Below, in pieces: positions 1 through 11,639 of a DNA stretch of 64,000 bases. Every line of letters begins with the position of its first letter. Position 1 is the first letter of the stretch. The DNA is taken from positions 1,116,001 through 1,180,000 of the forward strand of contig JAYXKI010000008.1 of assembly GCA_037892935.1 (NCBI GenBank), read 5' to 3'. The position numbers and the translations under genes were made by a program. Origin of the DNA: Phlebopus portentosus. Taxonomy: Eukaryota; Basidiomycota; Agaricomycetes; Boletales; Boletinellaceae. The notes below the pieces were generated by a model. That model ran no database searches, was not told the origin of the DNA, and saw nothing but the letters and a program-made list of their open reading frames with translations.

Positions 1-1701
1 CGAATCTGCTGCTGGCTGGAATGGTATTGGTGATCTGGACTTCATGAACGACTGGTAGGAGCTCTTTTCAAGTATCCTTTATCTATCTTATTGTCTTCTA
101 GGACTTACAAACTTGGGGAAGAAAGTGTGTATTCGCTTCTCGATACAAACTAATTCTCACGCAGCAACTAGTTTTGACTCCATTTGGACGTCAGCAACTC
201 TGTAAGAACAGTAGCCTCCGCGATTTTCAGTTCGGCTCACTCAGATTGCATAGTTGATCTTGGTGTCTCTCTCCGCATCAAGTATGGTTTCTTACTCAAG
301 GCGAGCTTTGACGTATTCGGTTCCATCGGCTTCATTGCCTAAGTAATAATCGATCAGAACTTCACGGAATCAAACAGCTTACCTGTCTTCCGTACCGAGT
401 CCCAGTATGAACGTCTATCTGTTCCGTTCTTTGAAAGTGATTAAATCAGAGGTAGAGACCGCATGCTACACTCAGCACTGAATTTCGCAGTTGGCTTCTT
501 CGGGCTTCCAATTGAAGGCAGATTTTTGCAGAGTGTGACTATTGAGGAGCATGGGGTAAGATTTCCTCGTGACGGAATTTGCTGAGTGTCGCTGATGTGA
601 TATATAGTTTAACAATACCCTTGCTCCCTACAAGACTTGTCCGAATGCCGGTGATCGTTCTAAATCGGACCGTGCCATTCCTTACGTTCAAGAATGGACA
701 TCAATTTACCTCAGAGATGCGCATGCACGTCTGGCCCCGCAGCTCAAAGGATATGATCTGAGCATCGAGGATATCTACATTCTCCAGCAGGTAAGAAGAA
801 TTAACTCTCTCCAGAAAGAGGGATGATGCTAAAGTCATGGCCAGATGTGTGCTTATGAGGTTTGCTTTTCCAAGTAGCATTGTGGATGCATAGTGCTAAA
901 TCATTTTCAGACTGTTGCTATCGGGTTCAGCAAGTTTTGCGAGCTGTTCACAGAAGAAGAATGGGAAGGCTTCGAATATGCCTCTGACCTCTATTTTTGG
1001 TGCGCACGCCTCTCTTTGCTTTTATGCGACAAAGTCACGCTTATTACAGGTACGATTCTGCCTTCGGATCTCCCGTCGCTCGCGTCCAAGGTGTTGGATA
1101 CGTGCAAGAGCTCGTCGCACGTCTCACACATATGCCTATTGAGACGCATAACTCTTCAACCAATGGCACGCTAGACGACGATTCCCTCTTCTTCCCTCTT
1201 GACCAGAGCCTATATGTCGATGCTACGCACGAGGTCGTCGTACTGAACGTGATCACCGCCCTGAACCTTACGAACTTCGCTGCGAATGGTCCCTTACCTG
1301 CGGACCACATTCCAGAAAACAGGAGTTTCGTCGCCAGCCAACTTGCCCCGTTCGCAACGAACATCCAATTCCAACGTACGTCTTTTCAATCTCTGACACT
1401 TGTAGTCATGCATAATATCATGGTCTTTATCACAGTGCTCTCCTGCGACGGCCTCGATGGCGACCAAATTCGGATCATCATCAACGACGGCGTCGTCCCT
1501 CTAACGGGCATCCGCGGGTGCCCGGACCATAAAGACGGGATGTGTCCCGTAGACACGTTCGTCTCCGCCATGCGCGAGATCATCCGGGAGACGGACTGGA
1601 TATACGAATGCCACGGAGACTGGCGCGTCCCGCCGGGTCCGGCGTGGAACACCACGACAGGCTCGCCTCCGCCGAAGTCGGAGCAGGTCGCTCATTCATG
1701 A
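1..1701 (+). CDS. Histidine acid phosphatase (phytase family), 5' truncated by window edge
   Basis: Hydrolyses phosphomonoesters, probably phytate; family members are secreted. Exons I can join: 1-54, 102-124, 172-201, 254-300, 358-404, 450-555, 608-790, 845-859, 911-999, 1050-1375 and 1436-1701. The protein contains LTPFGRQQL, LPVFRTESQ, LNFAVGFFGLPIE, YKTCPNA and the catalytic DATHE motif (proton-donor region), then the CDG and GCP-C cysteines near the C terminus, in the order typical of this family. The nucleophile motif RHGxR lies upstream of the window, so the start and signal peptide are not visible. Intron 301-357 has GC-AG borders; reading through it ends at a stop, while removing it restores the family sequence. 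Exon 845-859 is only 15 nt. The family is clear; phytase versus another acid phosphatase is not decided. Confidence 0.93.
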
Positions 1702-1807
1702 TTCGCCTTACACGGTGTTTATTGTCGCTCGTTTAGACTTTCTCTTGCTTTCACTTCGCACACACTATTTATGAGACGCCCGATACAATTGATAGAAGAT
1801 ACCTTCA

Positions 1808-1833
1808 CACATAACATAACATAACATAACATA
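1808..1833. repeat. Pentanucleotide microsatellite (ATAAC)n
   Basis: About five tandem copies of a 5-nt unit downstream of the phosphatase gene. Simple repeat, no function inferred. Confidence 0.8.
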
Positions 1834-2876
1834 CGAGCTATATATAGTGATCGGGAAGATTGGACGTTGTTAATGCGATGTTTCCGGAACTCTCGACAAG
1901 TCCCGAAAGGAACAAACGACGGGTCGACTGCAGGCGCAGATGGAAGCACCTTTTAATAAACAACAAGTCTCAGGACCAGGCCTAAACAGCCCGCCTGCAC
2001 ACAAAATTATCTGACTCGACTCTGATTCTGACTCTGACGTCTTTGGCTTCTGGGCCTTCCTCCTCCTCCTTCTCTCCGATCGTTCCGTTGGTGTCTGGCG
2101 CTAATCACCATCACCATCACCATGCAGCTTCGGTGCTTTGTGATACCAATTCATATATTTCACTACTCACCGGTACTGTACCTGTACTCTTTGCTATATT
2201 AGCTCCCAGTCAAGGATAAAGCCGAAGCTTTGAGCAGGCTCAGACACGGGAACTAATGTAAGCAAAATCCACTAAAGCCCCGGCGTCTAGGGGTCTAAGG
2301 AGGACGTCTTTTCTGCGTTTCAATTGAGTTTTTCCCGTCAACTGGTCGTTAGCATCATGTTTAGTATCGAGATGCAGGTCCTAATGACTTATTCTACACC
2401 TGGAGGTGTTGCACGGACCTGTTCTCATCCTCCGATATAATGATATAATGAAGTGAATTTGCGCTGAACCCGGGATTTTCGAACACGCAGGTACATTGTA
2501 GCGCACCATTCTGATCCGTCGTGTAAAACCCTATCACTCGCAGTCTGCGTGCAGAAGGGCGCTTAGTCCTGCCTATCTACAGGAAAGAAAGCTTACTTAC
2601 CACTTTTACTCCGAACGGTCTCTATCCAGTTCCAATTGCCTCATTTCGAAGGTGTTGATGGACGGCCGGACGGACGGAAACCTAAATATAATCCGCACTG
2701 ACAATCTGACGTACAGTTGAAATATGACCTCATTTCTAGGAACGGCGTATCGGAGTCGGTGGCGGTGGGCGGCGCCAGACGTCCATGTGTGAATACACCT
2801 TCGAAAAAACCATCCGTAATTCAATTCATACTCCGGACTAGGCAAGTACTAGTACCAGATCGAGACCGAGGTGGAG

Positions 2877-2913
2877 CGACGTGCCTCCGACAAACTTTAT
2901 CGGAGGCACGTCG
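2877..2913. repeat. Perfect 14-bp inverted repeat with 9-nt spacer
   Basis: Arms 2877-2890 (CGACGTGCCTCCGA) and 2900-2913 (exact reverse complement) flank a 9-nt AT-rich loop. The GC-rich arms would form a stable hairpin in RNA or DNA. No gene is adjacent, so terminator or non-coding RNA roles are speculative. Confidence 0.85.
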
Positions 2914-4334
2914 ACTCGCTAAGGCCTAGACACAGACTAACTAATGACCGAGCTTACGTTTCTTCCGCTGGGCAAGTATCGAGTCGCTCGCTCAAACCCC
3001 ACAGCTAAATATCTTAGGCGTCTGACGTCAGTGGCGTACCAAGAGAGAGAGAGATAAACAGTGATACAATACAATACAGCTGTAAACTCGTGGTTTAAAT
3101 GCGCAAGGTGGCGCGAACGGGTAGAGAACGAGTCCAGTGTGAGCTTGAATCCGGAGGCAAGGCGAGGCGCTCCACCATTATTAATATTATTCCGAGTCAG
3201 GGCTGGTGTTTGAATTACATGTAATGAAGTTGGGCGCTGGACAGGACACGATCACACCGAGTGCCCTGAGGATCATGTCGATGATATAGGCAATCAAGTA
3301 CTGGGGAGACCACGGACCGACATGCGTGTTTGACAGTTTGTTTCGGGTTGTTTCGAGGTCACAGTATGAGTATGGATCAGTTAGAAGATAAGGAAAAGCA
3401 GCGCGCATGAAAGCGCATGAGAGTGAGCGAATCAATGAGAACCTTGAATGAAATCCGAGATTTGGTGTGGCAGGTGGCTGGATGAGTCTCTTCGGCACGT
3501 AACAGGACGACTTTATGTTTTTCTAGCTCTGAGTTATTTTGAAGAGAGACTCTGATACGGATATGTCATCGCGGCGCGGACGATCATAGACGCGTCGGCA
3601 ACTCCCGCACAAGTTGCCGAGCGGCCGGCCGGCAAGGGAGCTGACAATGAGGATCGATTCGACTACCTACAATACGACTATTCTCGTCTCGTCCCGTCTC
3701 GTTCTTCCCTTCGCGGCAGTTCAATCCCCGCTCGCTCGCTCTATCTACAATCCACATAGAAAACTAATCTTCTTGCAGACGCTATATGATACGGTATGAA
3801 CGGAGCTGGGGGTTCTTTCTGATTCTTGTTCTATTTACTTGCCAGGCGACGAACGAACGCGCGCGCGGCCGGCGTCCGTTCACCGAGCGCCTTGAGATAA
3901 TCTTATAAAGCGCTTTCTTGTATGCCTGCCTGCACTGACTGACTAGCTTCGACAAGGTGATAGAGGGATTAGAATCGGACTAAAGATGACTAGAAGACCC
4001 AGACTACATAAACGAGAATCGAGAATATTTAGCCAAAAAAACAGGTATTATACTTACCCCGATGACGGCGCGGCAGACTCAGCGCAGCACCTCAGCGCAG
4101 CGGCAAGAAAAAAAATCAGATTCATCAGTCGGTCGGACTTGGTTCCCCTCGAAACACGTACATGTACAGCGCTTATCTTAGGCCGAGTATTTAATTAAGC
4201 CCCTCCGTCATCCCTCAGCGGCTTTTCGTTTCATCTCCACATCACTGCTCTCCACCTCGTCCCTCCTTCTCTTTTTGTTTTTTTTGTTTTTGTCTTTTAC
4301 TAGACCGAGCATTGCGTTCTATCATCTGGTGACT

Positions 4335-6323
4335 ATGGCTGCCACGGCCTCGCTACAACACCCTCAAGCCCGTCCGAGGCCTCTATCAGCTTACTCCCTC
4401 GACTCAGCCGCCTCCGGCCCTTATCTCTCAGCCCATCCCAGTACATCGGTGGCGAGTGTACCAAGACGTACGTCGTCATCGCAGACTTTCCGGCCGTCAC
4501 CCCTCGCTGGGCCTGTCCTCTCGTATACGAGTCTATCTGAGCTCGATACATCCACATCCACATCTTCTCATTCTCATGAATCATCGCTATCCGTTACTTC
4601 AAGTGCTTCTAGTGAAGGCCTGTTGAAGCCGCCGCAGCGATGCAAGAGCACGGGCGCACTTGCCACTCTGGATGAAGATCGCTTGCAGCCACCTATGCCT
4701 GCTTGGACGCGCAGTTCGCGGAGATCTGTCGTCTCCGTTCATTCTTCACGTATGTGTGCTAATTCTTTTCAGGTTCTCATCATGATACACTTGCCCTTGC
4801 GAGTTATTTCCTTACTTGCTTCCGCTACTTGCCGTTTTCTGCTAACCTTTCTGACTATTCGTGCTTCTGAACAGGATCATTCTCGAACACCGTCGACGTC
4901 CTCAACAAGCAGTATTCCAACACTCTCTAGTCTCATTTCCGTCAGTGTTTCGGAGGAGCCGGAACCTCATGGTACCTACTCTGGAGATTCACACCGAGTA
5001 CACGTGCATAGACCACCAGCACTTTGCCTTTCTGAGGCCGATACTCCCGATTTATATGCTGCATACAGAACAACTCCAACTTCAAGTCTGTCTCTTCCGA
5101 CCAGACGACATTCACGGCTATGTTTCTCACCCTCGCCTTTGCTCTCTCCAGCGTCATCGGAGCGCACTTCACCTACACCTTCTCTCTGCTCCGCCACATC
5201 CACGTCTTCCACGTCATCCTACATTACGGGTGGCACGGAAGAGAGATCGGGGGACTGTCGCAGGGTCCGAATACAGGAACATGAAACCACGAGGGAAGAG
5301 TACGTTTCAAGCAAAACGGAGAAGCAACGCCGCAGATCGTCGCCCCCAGCACCGGCACTCGCACCGGTAGATAAACACGACTGGTTAACTGCGACGCCGA
5401 CGCCTATCTTCTCGCGGTCGGCACTGCGTACCCAAGGCGTGATTATGCCGGTTTCTGCTCGGGATCACCAGCGCACGCGGGAGCGCAGTCGGACGAGTTC
5501 GACATCGAGTCAAGATGTGCATGTTAGAAATGACGGGAAGCGAGACGGCGATAAGGCTAAAGTGGAAGAGCTGAGGGTGCCTCGGAGCGGGAAGCCGAAG
5601 ATCAGCGCGGGTCGTGATGACGATGATGACCGCAAGCTCTGTGGCGGTGGCGGTGTCGGTGGTGCCGATGGTTCTGAAGCGAAGGTGAAGTCGACGAAGA
5701 GTCTAGGCTTAGCCGTCAATGTCCACTTGCCGCGACGGCGGCGCTCCATCCTAATTCGGGTTCCTTCCTTCGCTTCGTTCTTATCGCCATCATCTTTAAA
5801 GAACGTGAAGGAGGAGCCAAACGACGTTGATGGGATTGTGAATGAGGCTAGGGAGGACAAATTTGGCAAACGTGTTGCCGGGTCCTCTGACTCTGGGTCG
5901 TCTAGTACGACCAGTTCCGGTGATGCGCCGCCTCCGTCGTCGTCGTCAGACTCATCCTCGTCCTCCATCTCGGATCCACCCACCGATTTTCCCTCTCCAT
6001 CTTCCTCGTCTTCAACTTCGCTTCCTACACCAACTTCCAATCCATCTCCATCTTCACCTCCATCTTCGATTCAGAGCTCGGCTGGTCCGACTTCGGAAGC
6101 ATCGCATTCCCGCCCTCCCAAACCACCCATCCATAAGCTAAAACCAGACCCGAAGCAAAGCAAAGGCTCCGGGTCGGAATCGACTAGACGAGCAAACTCA
6201 GAAAACTTGACCGAGAAGGAGAAATTCGGTCTTGGACTTTCCGTTTCCCTCACTCATCACTCTTCACTGCGCGATATCTGGCGGAAGCTTTCAGTGCGCG
6301 CTCGCGAACGCGCTAATAGGTAA
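4335..6323 (+). CDS. Ser/Thr/Pro-rich orphan protein
   Basis: Start chosen at the ATG in a good eukaryotic context after a T/C-rich leader. The frame stays open for about 660 codons. The protein is low complexity, with long Ser, Ser-Thr and Pro-Ser runs, and has basic patches such as LPRRRRS. The C terminus (around SLRDIWRKLSVRARERANR) looks more ordered. Segment 4773-4874 resembles an in-frame 102-nt intron (CAG-gt...ag) but can also be read through. A donor at 4750 joined to 4874 breaks the frame. I recognise no domain. Such proteins are often regulatory and disordered, but I infer no function. The antisense frame 5510-6040 is a mirror of the Ser repeats. Confidence 0.7.
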   Translation: MAATASLQHPQARPRPLSAYSLDSAASGPYLSAHPSTSVASVPRRTSSSQTFRPSPLAGPVLSYTSLSELDTSTSTSSHSHESSLSVTSSASSEGLLKPPQRCKSTGALATLDEDRLQPPMPAWTRSSRRSVVSVHSSRMCANSFQVLIMIHLPLRVISLLASATCRFLLTFLTIRASEQDHSRTPSTSSTSSIPTLSSLISVSVSEEPEPHGTYSGDSHRVHVHRPPALCLSEADTPDLYAAYRTTPTSSLSLPTRRHSRLCFSPSPLLSPASSERTSPTPSLCSATSTSSTSSYITGGTEERSGDCRRVRIQEHETTREEYVSSKTEKQRRRSSPPAPALAPVDKHDWLTATPTPIFSRSALRTQGVIMPVSARDHQRTRERSRTSSTSSQDVHVRNDGKRDGDKAKVEELRVPRSGKPKISAGRDDDDDRKLCGGGGVGGADGSEAKVKSTKSLGLAVNVHLPRRRRSILIRVPSFASFLSPSSLKNVKEEPNDVDGIVNEAREDKFGKRVAGSSDSGSSSTTSSGDAPPPSSSSDSSSSSISDPPTDFPSPSSSSSTSLPTPTSNPSPSSPPSSIQSSAGPTSEASHSRPPKPPIHKLKPDPKQSKGSGSESTRRANSENLTEKEKFGLGLSVSLTHHSSLRDIWRKLSVRARERANR

Positions 6324-7310
6324 ATCAAGGTTTAGATGTGTGGATGTACAGCTAGCTAGCTAGCTATGTAATGTTGTACATGCACGATATTATCGGTTTC
6401 TTTTGGTGCAGTCACAAGACGATTTGGGCTATAGCATCACACACACACATACTTGTATCTCTTTTACGTTCGAATCAGCAACAAAGTTAGGCATGACTGC
6501 TATTTGACGAAACGGCGACCGCGGCGTGATACTGAGGACGCGGATTGATCATGTATCTCGCTTACTATCTCCACTGTTCGCTCGAAAGATTTCTTTCGCT
6601 CGTTCGAAGTGAAACGTTTTTTTTTAATCTGCAGCGCGGTGCTCAAGCCATGTGGTTACCGTGCGCGATTCATTTTCATTTTCATTTTATAATACCAAAA
6701 TATGAGCTAAATCAAATCGTAAGGAACTCCTCTTTGTCATTGTAGCACACAGTAAGTAGTTAGCACTAGATCACTAGTGACTTCTTTGCATTTTAGAAGG
6801 GGGATATAAAGAATGCACAGAGCTGGGGGGCAGGGGCAGGGGCAGGGGCGATGTTACCCACCACTAGTACTTATTTCAATACAGCTCTTCTGCGGTTACG
6901 AGATTTTTGTGGAGATCATGGATACGATATATGCTTCTAAGTTCTAAGTAGCTGTCGAACAACAATTTTTTTAGTGTATTACATAAGGCTCATTATGAGA
7001 CCGGGAGACGCAGAAAGGGAGACAAAGGCTCAGCCGTGAGAAAGGGTTACTTACACGGACCTTCTTCCAAGCCGCCGAGAAAGTCGCTCTCTGCCTTTTC
7101 TTTTATTTGCTGTAAGTTTAAAGATTTATTGATGACGAATGGTCATTTAGGTATGTTACTGTGTAATGAAACATTGTTATGGTATGCCACTGAATTGGAG
7201 GGGAGGTGGGGCAAGTAGAGAGAGCTTCTTATCTGATTTTTATTTGACTAGTACAGTACAGTACAGTACTGTTCTGTTTGTGCAATCCAAATCCACAAAG
7301 TGACCTGGCA
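6324..7310. other. Intergenic, no gene seen
   Basis: Contains an alternating GCTA/AGCT run (about 6350-6366), a GGGGCA triplication (about 6829-6850) and AT-rich sequence. Open frames are short and show no exon-like borders. Confidence 0.5.
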
Positions 7311-7318
7311 ACCAGAAC
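7311..7318. repeat. Target site duplication, left copy
   Basis: ACCAGAAC, immediately left of the TAGGG terminus; identical to 7921-7928. Confidence 0.88.
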
Positions 7319-7920
7319 TAGGGTTCTACGCATATCGTATATGATACGGGCGTATATTTTCAGCTTCATACGCATATGGTCGTATAAAATATGCACGTAT
7401 ATTTGTCTCTGAAGCAAGATACACATACGCACATATAATATACCATGTATACAGCGTATATGGGACCATACTGACTAATATGGTATTTTGACCATTACAC
7501 CTCTTGTTCGAGCCTCAAGATACTTACATGGCGTTCCTTGGCTTAAGACAACTGATATAAATATTGATAAACTTGCAAGAGCAAGCAGTGAGGAGGGTGG
7601 AAATTGTGGGAACCACGACTGTAATTCCCACGCCTCAGTACCAAGCAACCATGTCGAACCCGGTAATCAGGCCTTGAGACTGAGATCCAACACTAGCACT
7701 AACGTTTTGGTGAGTAGTTACTCATTTTGGTGGAAGCGGAGCTGACTTTTATTTAAAATCTGAGTTTTCTCACTGGTTTTCAGACCTTAAAAATATACGC
7801 ACGTATACGGCGTATACACAAAAATTTCCGAAACCATGTACGCATACGAGCGTATATATTGACTACTCGAGCTGATACGCATACGGGCGTATAGCGTATA
7901 CGATACGCTGCGGAACCCTA
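7319..7920. mobile_element. hAT-type non-autonomous element (MITE-like), 602 bp
   Basis: The ends are TAGGGTTC (7319-7326) and its exact inverse GAACCCTA (7913-7920), fitting the hAT terminal consensus YARNG. The element is flanked by an exact 8-bp direct repeat ACCAGAAC at 7311-7318 and 7921-7928, the target duplication size of hAT transposases. Inside both ends are many short CGTATA/TACGCATACG subterminal repeats in both orientations, as expected for transposase binding sites. The interior has no transposase frame, so movement would need an enzyme supplied elsewhere. The empty site can be read directly by joining the flanks across one ACCAGAAC. Superfamily assignment rests on TSD length and termini only. 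Confidence 0.88.
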
Positions 7921-7928
7921 ACCAGAAC
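7921..7928. repeat. Target site duplication, right copy
   Basis: ACCAGAAC, immediately right of the CCCTA terminus; identical to 7311-7318. Confidence 0.88.
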
Positions 7929-8412
7929 CAGTTGAACCAAAATCCAGCTTCCTGGTCCTTTTTTTATCCTTCCTTTCTTTCAATTTCCCCATATGTGACG
8001 ACATCAGGCGTTGCTTCAGCATTCAGTACCTACTTACATGTGTTCGGCACAGCACAGGGGGGGAAAAGCCATCGCCTACCGCAACCCTGCTCGCAAGTAT
8101 CGAGCTTTTTCCGATCCGAAGGAAATTCGAATAAGAAAAGTACTTACTCACAGCAAGCTTACTAGTAATTTGATATCGTCTTTGCTATACTATACAAGGG
8201 AACGCCGTGTCAACGCGGATTTGGAATTTTTCGTTGCTGCCAAGAAACTATATGTATGTATTTGTGCATGTTACAGTGTGTAGGATGCTCACCGTCGTTT
8301 TTACTAGTACTAGTCCAATAGTTTTATACTATGGCACGTCAGGCTCGGATAAATTCTCAGGAACGCGGTATTCCCGGTATTCTTCGGGGACCAAGATTAC
8401 TTGGGGATGCTG

Positions 8413-8791
8413 GTATAGGTGTGTCAGATTCGTGATCACTCTCAACCTTCGAATTCAGTCGGGGGGGCTGCAGAGAGAGACCGGTCTGCGTGGAAGAAGA
8501 TCAGATACTTCAAACAAACTCCGCATGAACTCGGAATGCCTTTGGATACAAGTCTCGGTCTTGCAAGAGATACGGTCATTGCAAGTATATACTCTGCCCT
8601 CACACAAGATCCAATCCTCTATGACTTCGCCGAAACCGAGGCAATCTCTGTGACCGGTACGATGTTCCCCCTGTTTTTTTTTCTTTTTTCAAATCAAGAT
8701 TCTAGACGCAGAAAAATATTGTTTAGCGACGAAGAAGCTCACCACTGCACAGGGTAATCAATACCGTCTTTATGATTATATGGTGCGACCG
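8413..8791 (+). CDS. Candidate exons of an unidentified gene or gene remnant
   Basis: Two exon-like segments join in frame. Segment 8413-8656 ends at a GT donor after a stretch including LGLARDTVIASIYSALTQ. Segment about 8711-8791 starts after an AG and continues EKYCLATKKLTTAQGNQ. The joined reading is much more protein-like than other frames here, but I found no start codon or confident upstream exon. The 3' end runs into the promoter area of the next gene. It could be a gene remnant next to the hAT insertion or a small unrecognised gene. I do not recognise the family. Confidence 0.3.
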
Positions 8792-8850
8792 TGTTTATCC
8801 CTATCTTCCTTGCTTTAAATTAGGCTCCGCGTACCAGTCGCCAAGTAGGA

Positions 8851-8862
8851 AGTATATATAAA
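8851..8862 (+). promoter_or_regulatory. TATA-like element upstream of the DUF6534 gene
   Basis: A GTATATATAAAG stretch lies about 110-120 nt before the ATG at 8973, a plausible core promoter position allowing for a 5' leader. Inferred from sequence only. Confidence 0.5.
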
Positions 8863-8972
8863 GACGGGGGTGGATATCCTCCCCGAGTTCCCCTTATCCC
8901 GTTCTCTTCGAAGCCCTCGTTGGGATCCGGTGTCACCGTACACTTATCATCATACGCTGAGACTTCAGCGGC

Positions 8973-10489
8973 ATGGCCTCTCAGTCTACGAGCATTGTTC
9001 CTGCGTCTCAGATCGACAGCACGGTTCGTCCAATTCATTCGCTATTCAGACGGTGCTTTCTGCTCACCAGTGTATAGTTTGGTTGTTTATTCCTTGCAGG
9101 AATGTAAGTTCGCTATCGTTGATCTAACGATGCTCTGATATTGACCCGACGTACACTTCAGATTTTCCTCGGTGTAGGTATCGCTTCATTTCGAATAACG
9201 GCTCGCTAATTACAAATACTAGGTTATGGGGCATTGGATGTCTTCAGCTACATCTGTATTACGAAGTAAGGAAACCATCGACTATCCATACCAAATTGAA
9301 GCAAGCTTACCATCCGTGTAGAAATACTGGAAGACGGATCGACGATGGCTCAAAGTGTACATCTGTCTGATATGGATGACGGACACAGGACACCAAGTCC
9401 TCCTCGTGGTATATGTTTATGGTGTCTTCGTGAAGGGAATCGTAGATTCGACGAATTATATACTTTTCCCCAAGTACGGTGCCTTGTTCATCTCAAATGC
9501 GAAGAAATATCTGATGTCCATTTTTCTGTTAGAACTGGGATAACCACTGGGATCCTTGCTCCTATTGTCGACATGATGGTGCAGATGATCTTTATCCGCC
9601 GGGCCTGGTATTGTGAGAGGTTCACACTTTGTTTTATAATCACAATCTCTTATTCCCGCTTGCAAAGTGAGCAAGCGAAACATCGCCTTGACGGGAATTC
9701 TGCTAGCTGCTGTTGTGGGCCAATTCGTGATAAACGTGGTTTATTATGGCCTCATCTTCAACACGACTCAGTTATTCGGATTGAGCGAGCACCTTAACGT
9801 GGAGGTCGCATTGAACTGCGTCATCGCATTCACGGACACCCTGCTCGCCGCCGTGCTTATCTGTTTATTGTGGAGGTCGCGTTCCGGATTTCAGAAGACA
9901 GACTCGCTCATCAATCGGCTCGTCGCGTATACGATAGGGTCAGGGTTTGTGACCTCGATCTGGATGATCATGGCGGTCATCGGCGCTAGCATTGCGCCGG
10001 ACTCTCTCATTTATGCGCTTGCAGATCTGACTCTTCCGAAGTGTCAGTCTCTTTTGCTCAGATTCCACTAGAAAGCAAACTGATCCGTGTTTCAGTATAC
10101 TTCAATTGCATGCTTGCCTCGTGCGTTTATCATCTCATTTAATCCGGTGATGCTCAGTAAAGTGACGCATATATGCAGGCTCAATGCGCGATCGAGTCTG
10201 AGAGGAATATACAGCAATGATGAAGAGGGTATGAGCATCCGCTTCGAAGACCTCTCCGGTACGTCTGCTGGGAGAGCGAACCTATCTGTGAACGACTCGC
10301 ACAAGGTACGGCGTATCCTTCGTAAAATTACGTTTACTAAGCATTCATGCTTGCAACTAGACTACACGATCAAGAGTCATCGAATGTCGGGTTGATATTG
10401 ATGTTGCCAACAGTAATGAAGACCAAAGAAAAGTGCGTGATTTTCCTACGATGCAAGTGTCTTGCTCTCTTATCGTCGTCATCCCGTGA
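8973..10489 (+). CDS. DUF6534 multi-pass membrane protein
   Basis: Well-supported exons are about 9222-9269, 9322-9473, 9533-9612, 9668-10042, 10096-10120, 10179-10305 and 10361-10489. The joined protein has about seven hydrophobic segments, and the order GCLQLHLYYEKYWKTDRRW, a mid-protein RRAWY, and KLYFNCMLASLNAR before a polar tail is characteristic of the mushroom DUF6534 family. Molecular function is unknown; the fold resembles a seven-helix membrane protein. The first exons (8973-9023 and one or two tiny exons near 9100-9180) are in frame by one model, but their junctions are uncertain. A tail intron near 10435 is also possible. The family is expanded in mushrooms, so paralogues are expected. 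Confidence 0.8.
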
Positions 10490-11639
10490 AAAGGTTGGGA
10501 TAGGCTACCCCTCGTCTTATAGCGACACAGAAACAACAAAACCTTAAACTGTTTGACAATATAGTAACAAGCAATTATTCGTTTCAAATAATTAGATAAT
10601 CAGTTGCAAATCTACTCGGTATTCTCAGACAATCTTTCCACTGGCCCGGGACACGTGTACACTATCCATCTTCTGAAAGCAAGTGCAAGTCTCCATGAAT
10701 GAATGGATCACACAATTTTTGAGCCCTTGCGGGGAATGGCGTACGATCCTCGCGCTAACGCACTCAATTTGACGGCAAACAGGGCCAATACTTTGTTCTA
10801 TGGTATAGATCGGGCTTGATCTCCTGACATCTGGAACCAGCAGAAGGCGACTTTGCTTACTAGTGCGTAATATTTGTCTCTCCTGCTCAACATTAGTTGC
10901 TGCGGGAATCGGACTTTGCCAGAGACGCTACTTTGCATCGACATTGTGTCCTTATGGATCTCGGTCTTTAGGGACGGCTTTAAAACCCATCAGAGGTACA
11001 TGAAGAATGACGCTCTGTGACAATACACTGTATATCTCCACTTTGCCCTCTCCGAAAAGGATATTCAGTTTATGAGACGAAGGGCAAAGCAGAAGCGCCG
11101 ATACGGGTGTACACGTATTATGCCTTGCTTTGCTTTGAACATTCAATCCAATCGCGTGCATTTTGACTAGAAAGCTCTCTAATGCATTGCTGAGTGAGAA
11201 ATTAACCCTGGAAGAGCATTATGAACCCGCGTAATAGGTACTTTGTGGCGTTCATCGGAAGTAAAAGACAAACGACTGAAAGTCTCCAAGTCGACAGCAG
11301 ATGGAAATGCAACGTAATGAGGTTTTCTTCGTGGACATGCAGTCGCCTGGACAGACTAAAAGACGTGCCTTCCAGAGTATAACAGCACAAATCAGAGTTT
11401 ACTTCCGACTGAGAACACCGTACAGAAATGCCGAACACCGTTCATTTTGCTAAAGTGGTGGAATATAATCAGAATAGCAGCATCTGGCCCAACCTGAGGA
11501 AAGATTTGGTTCATGAGATATATAACCGTGAATTATCTTCTTTTCTTCCACATCGTCTACAGTGTATTCGCAACGGGCATATTTACAGTACATGCTGTGG
11601 AAAGGTAATCTGGAAATCGACGTTCTCCGCGTGCTATGA
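10490..11639. other. Intergenic, no gene seen
   Basis: Only short frames in all six readings, none that I could chain with intron borders. Confidence 0.45.

Larger units (their letters stand above)
1702..4334. other. Intergenic stretch without a supportable gene
   Basis: Open frames here are short, lack family-like content, and I could not chain them through plausible introns. It holds an ACATA-type pentanucleotide run (about 1808-1832), a CACCAT run (about 2107-2122), a perfect 14-bp inverted repeat at 2877-2913, and a T/C-rich tract at about 4230-4300 that is probably the leader of the next gene. Confidence 0.5.

Noticed and set aside
5510..6040. Long minus-strand frame opposite the Ser-rich orphan
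   Set aside because: Acidic Asp/Glu-rich reading is the mirror of TCx Ser codons; no start context or introns.
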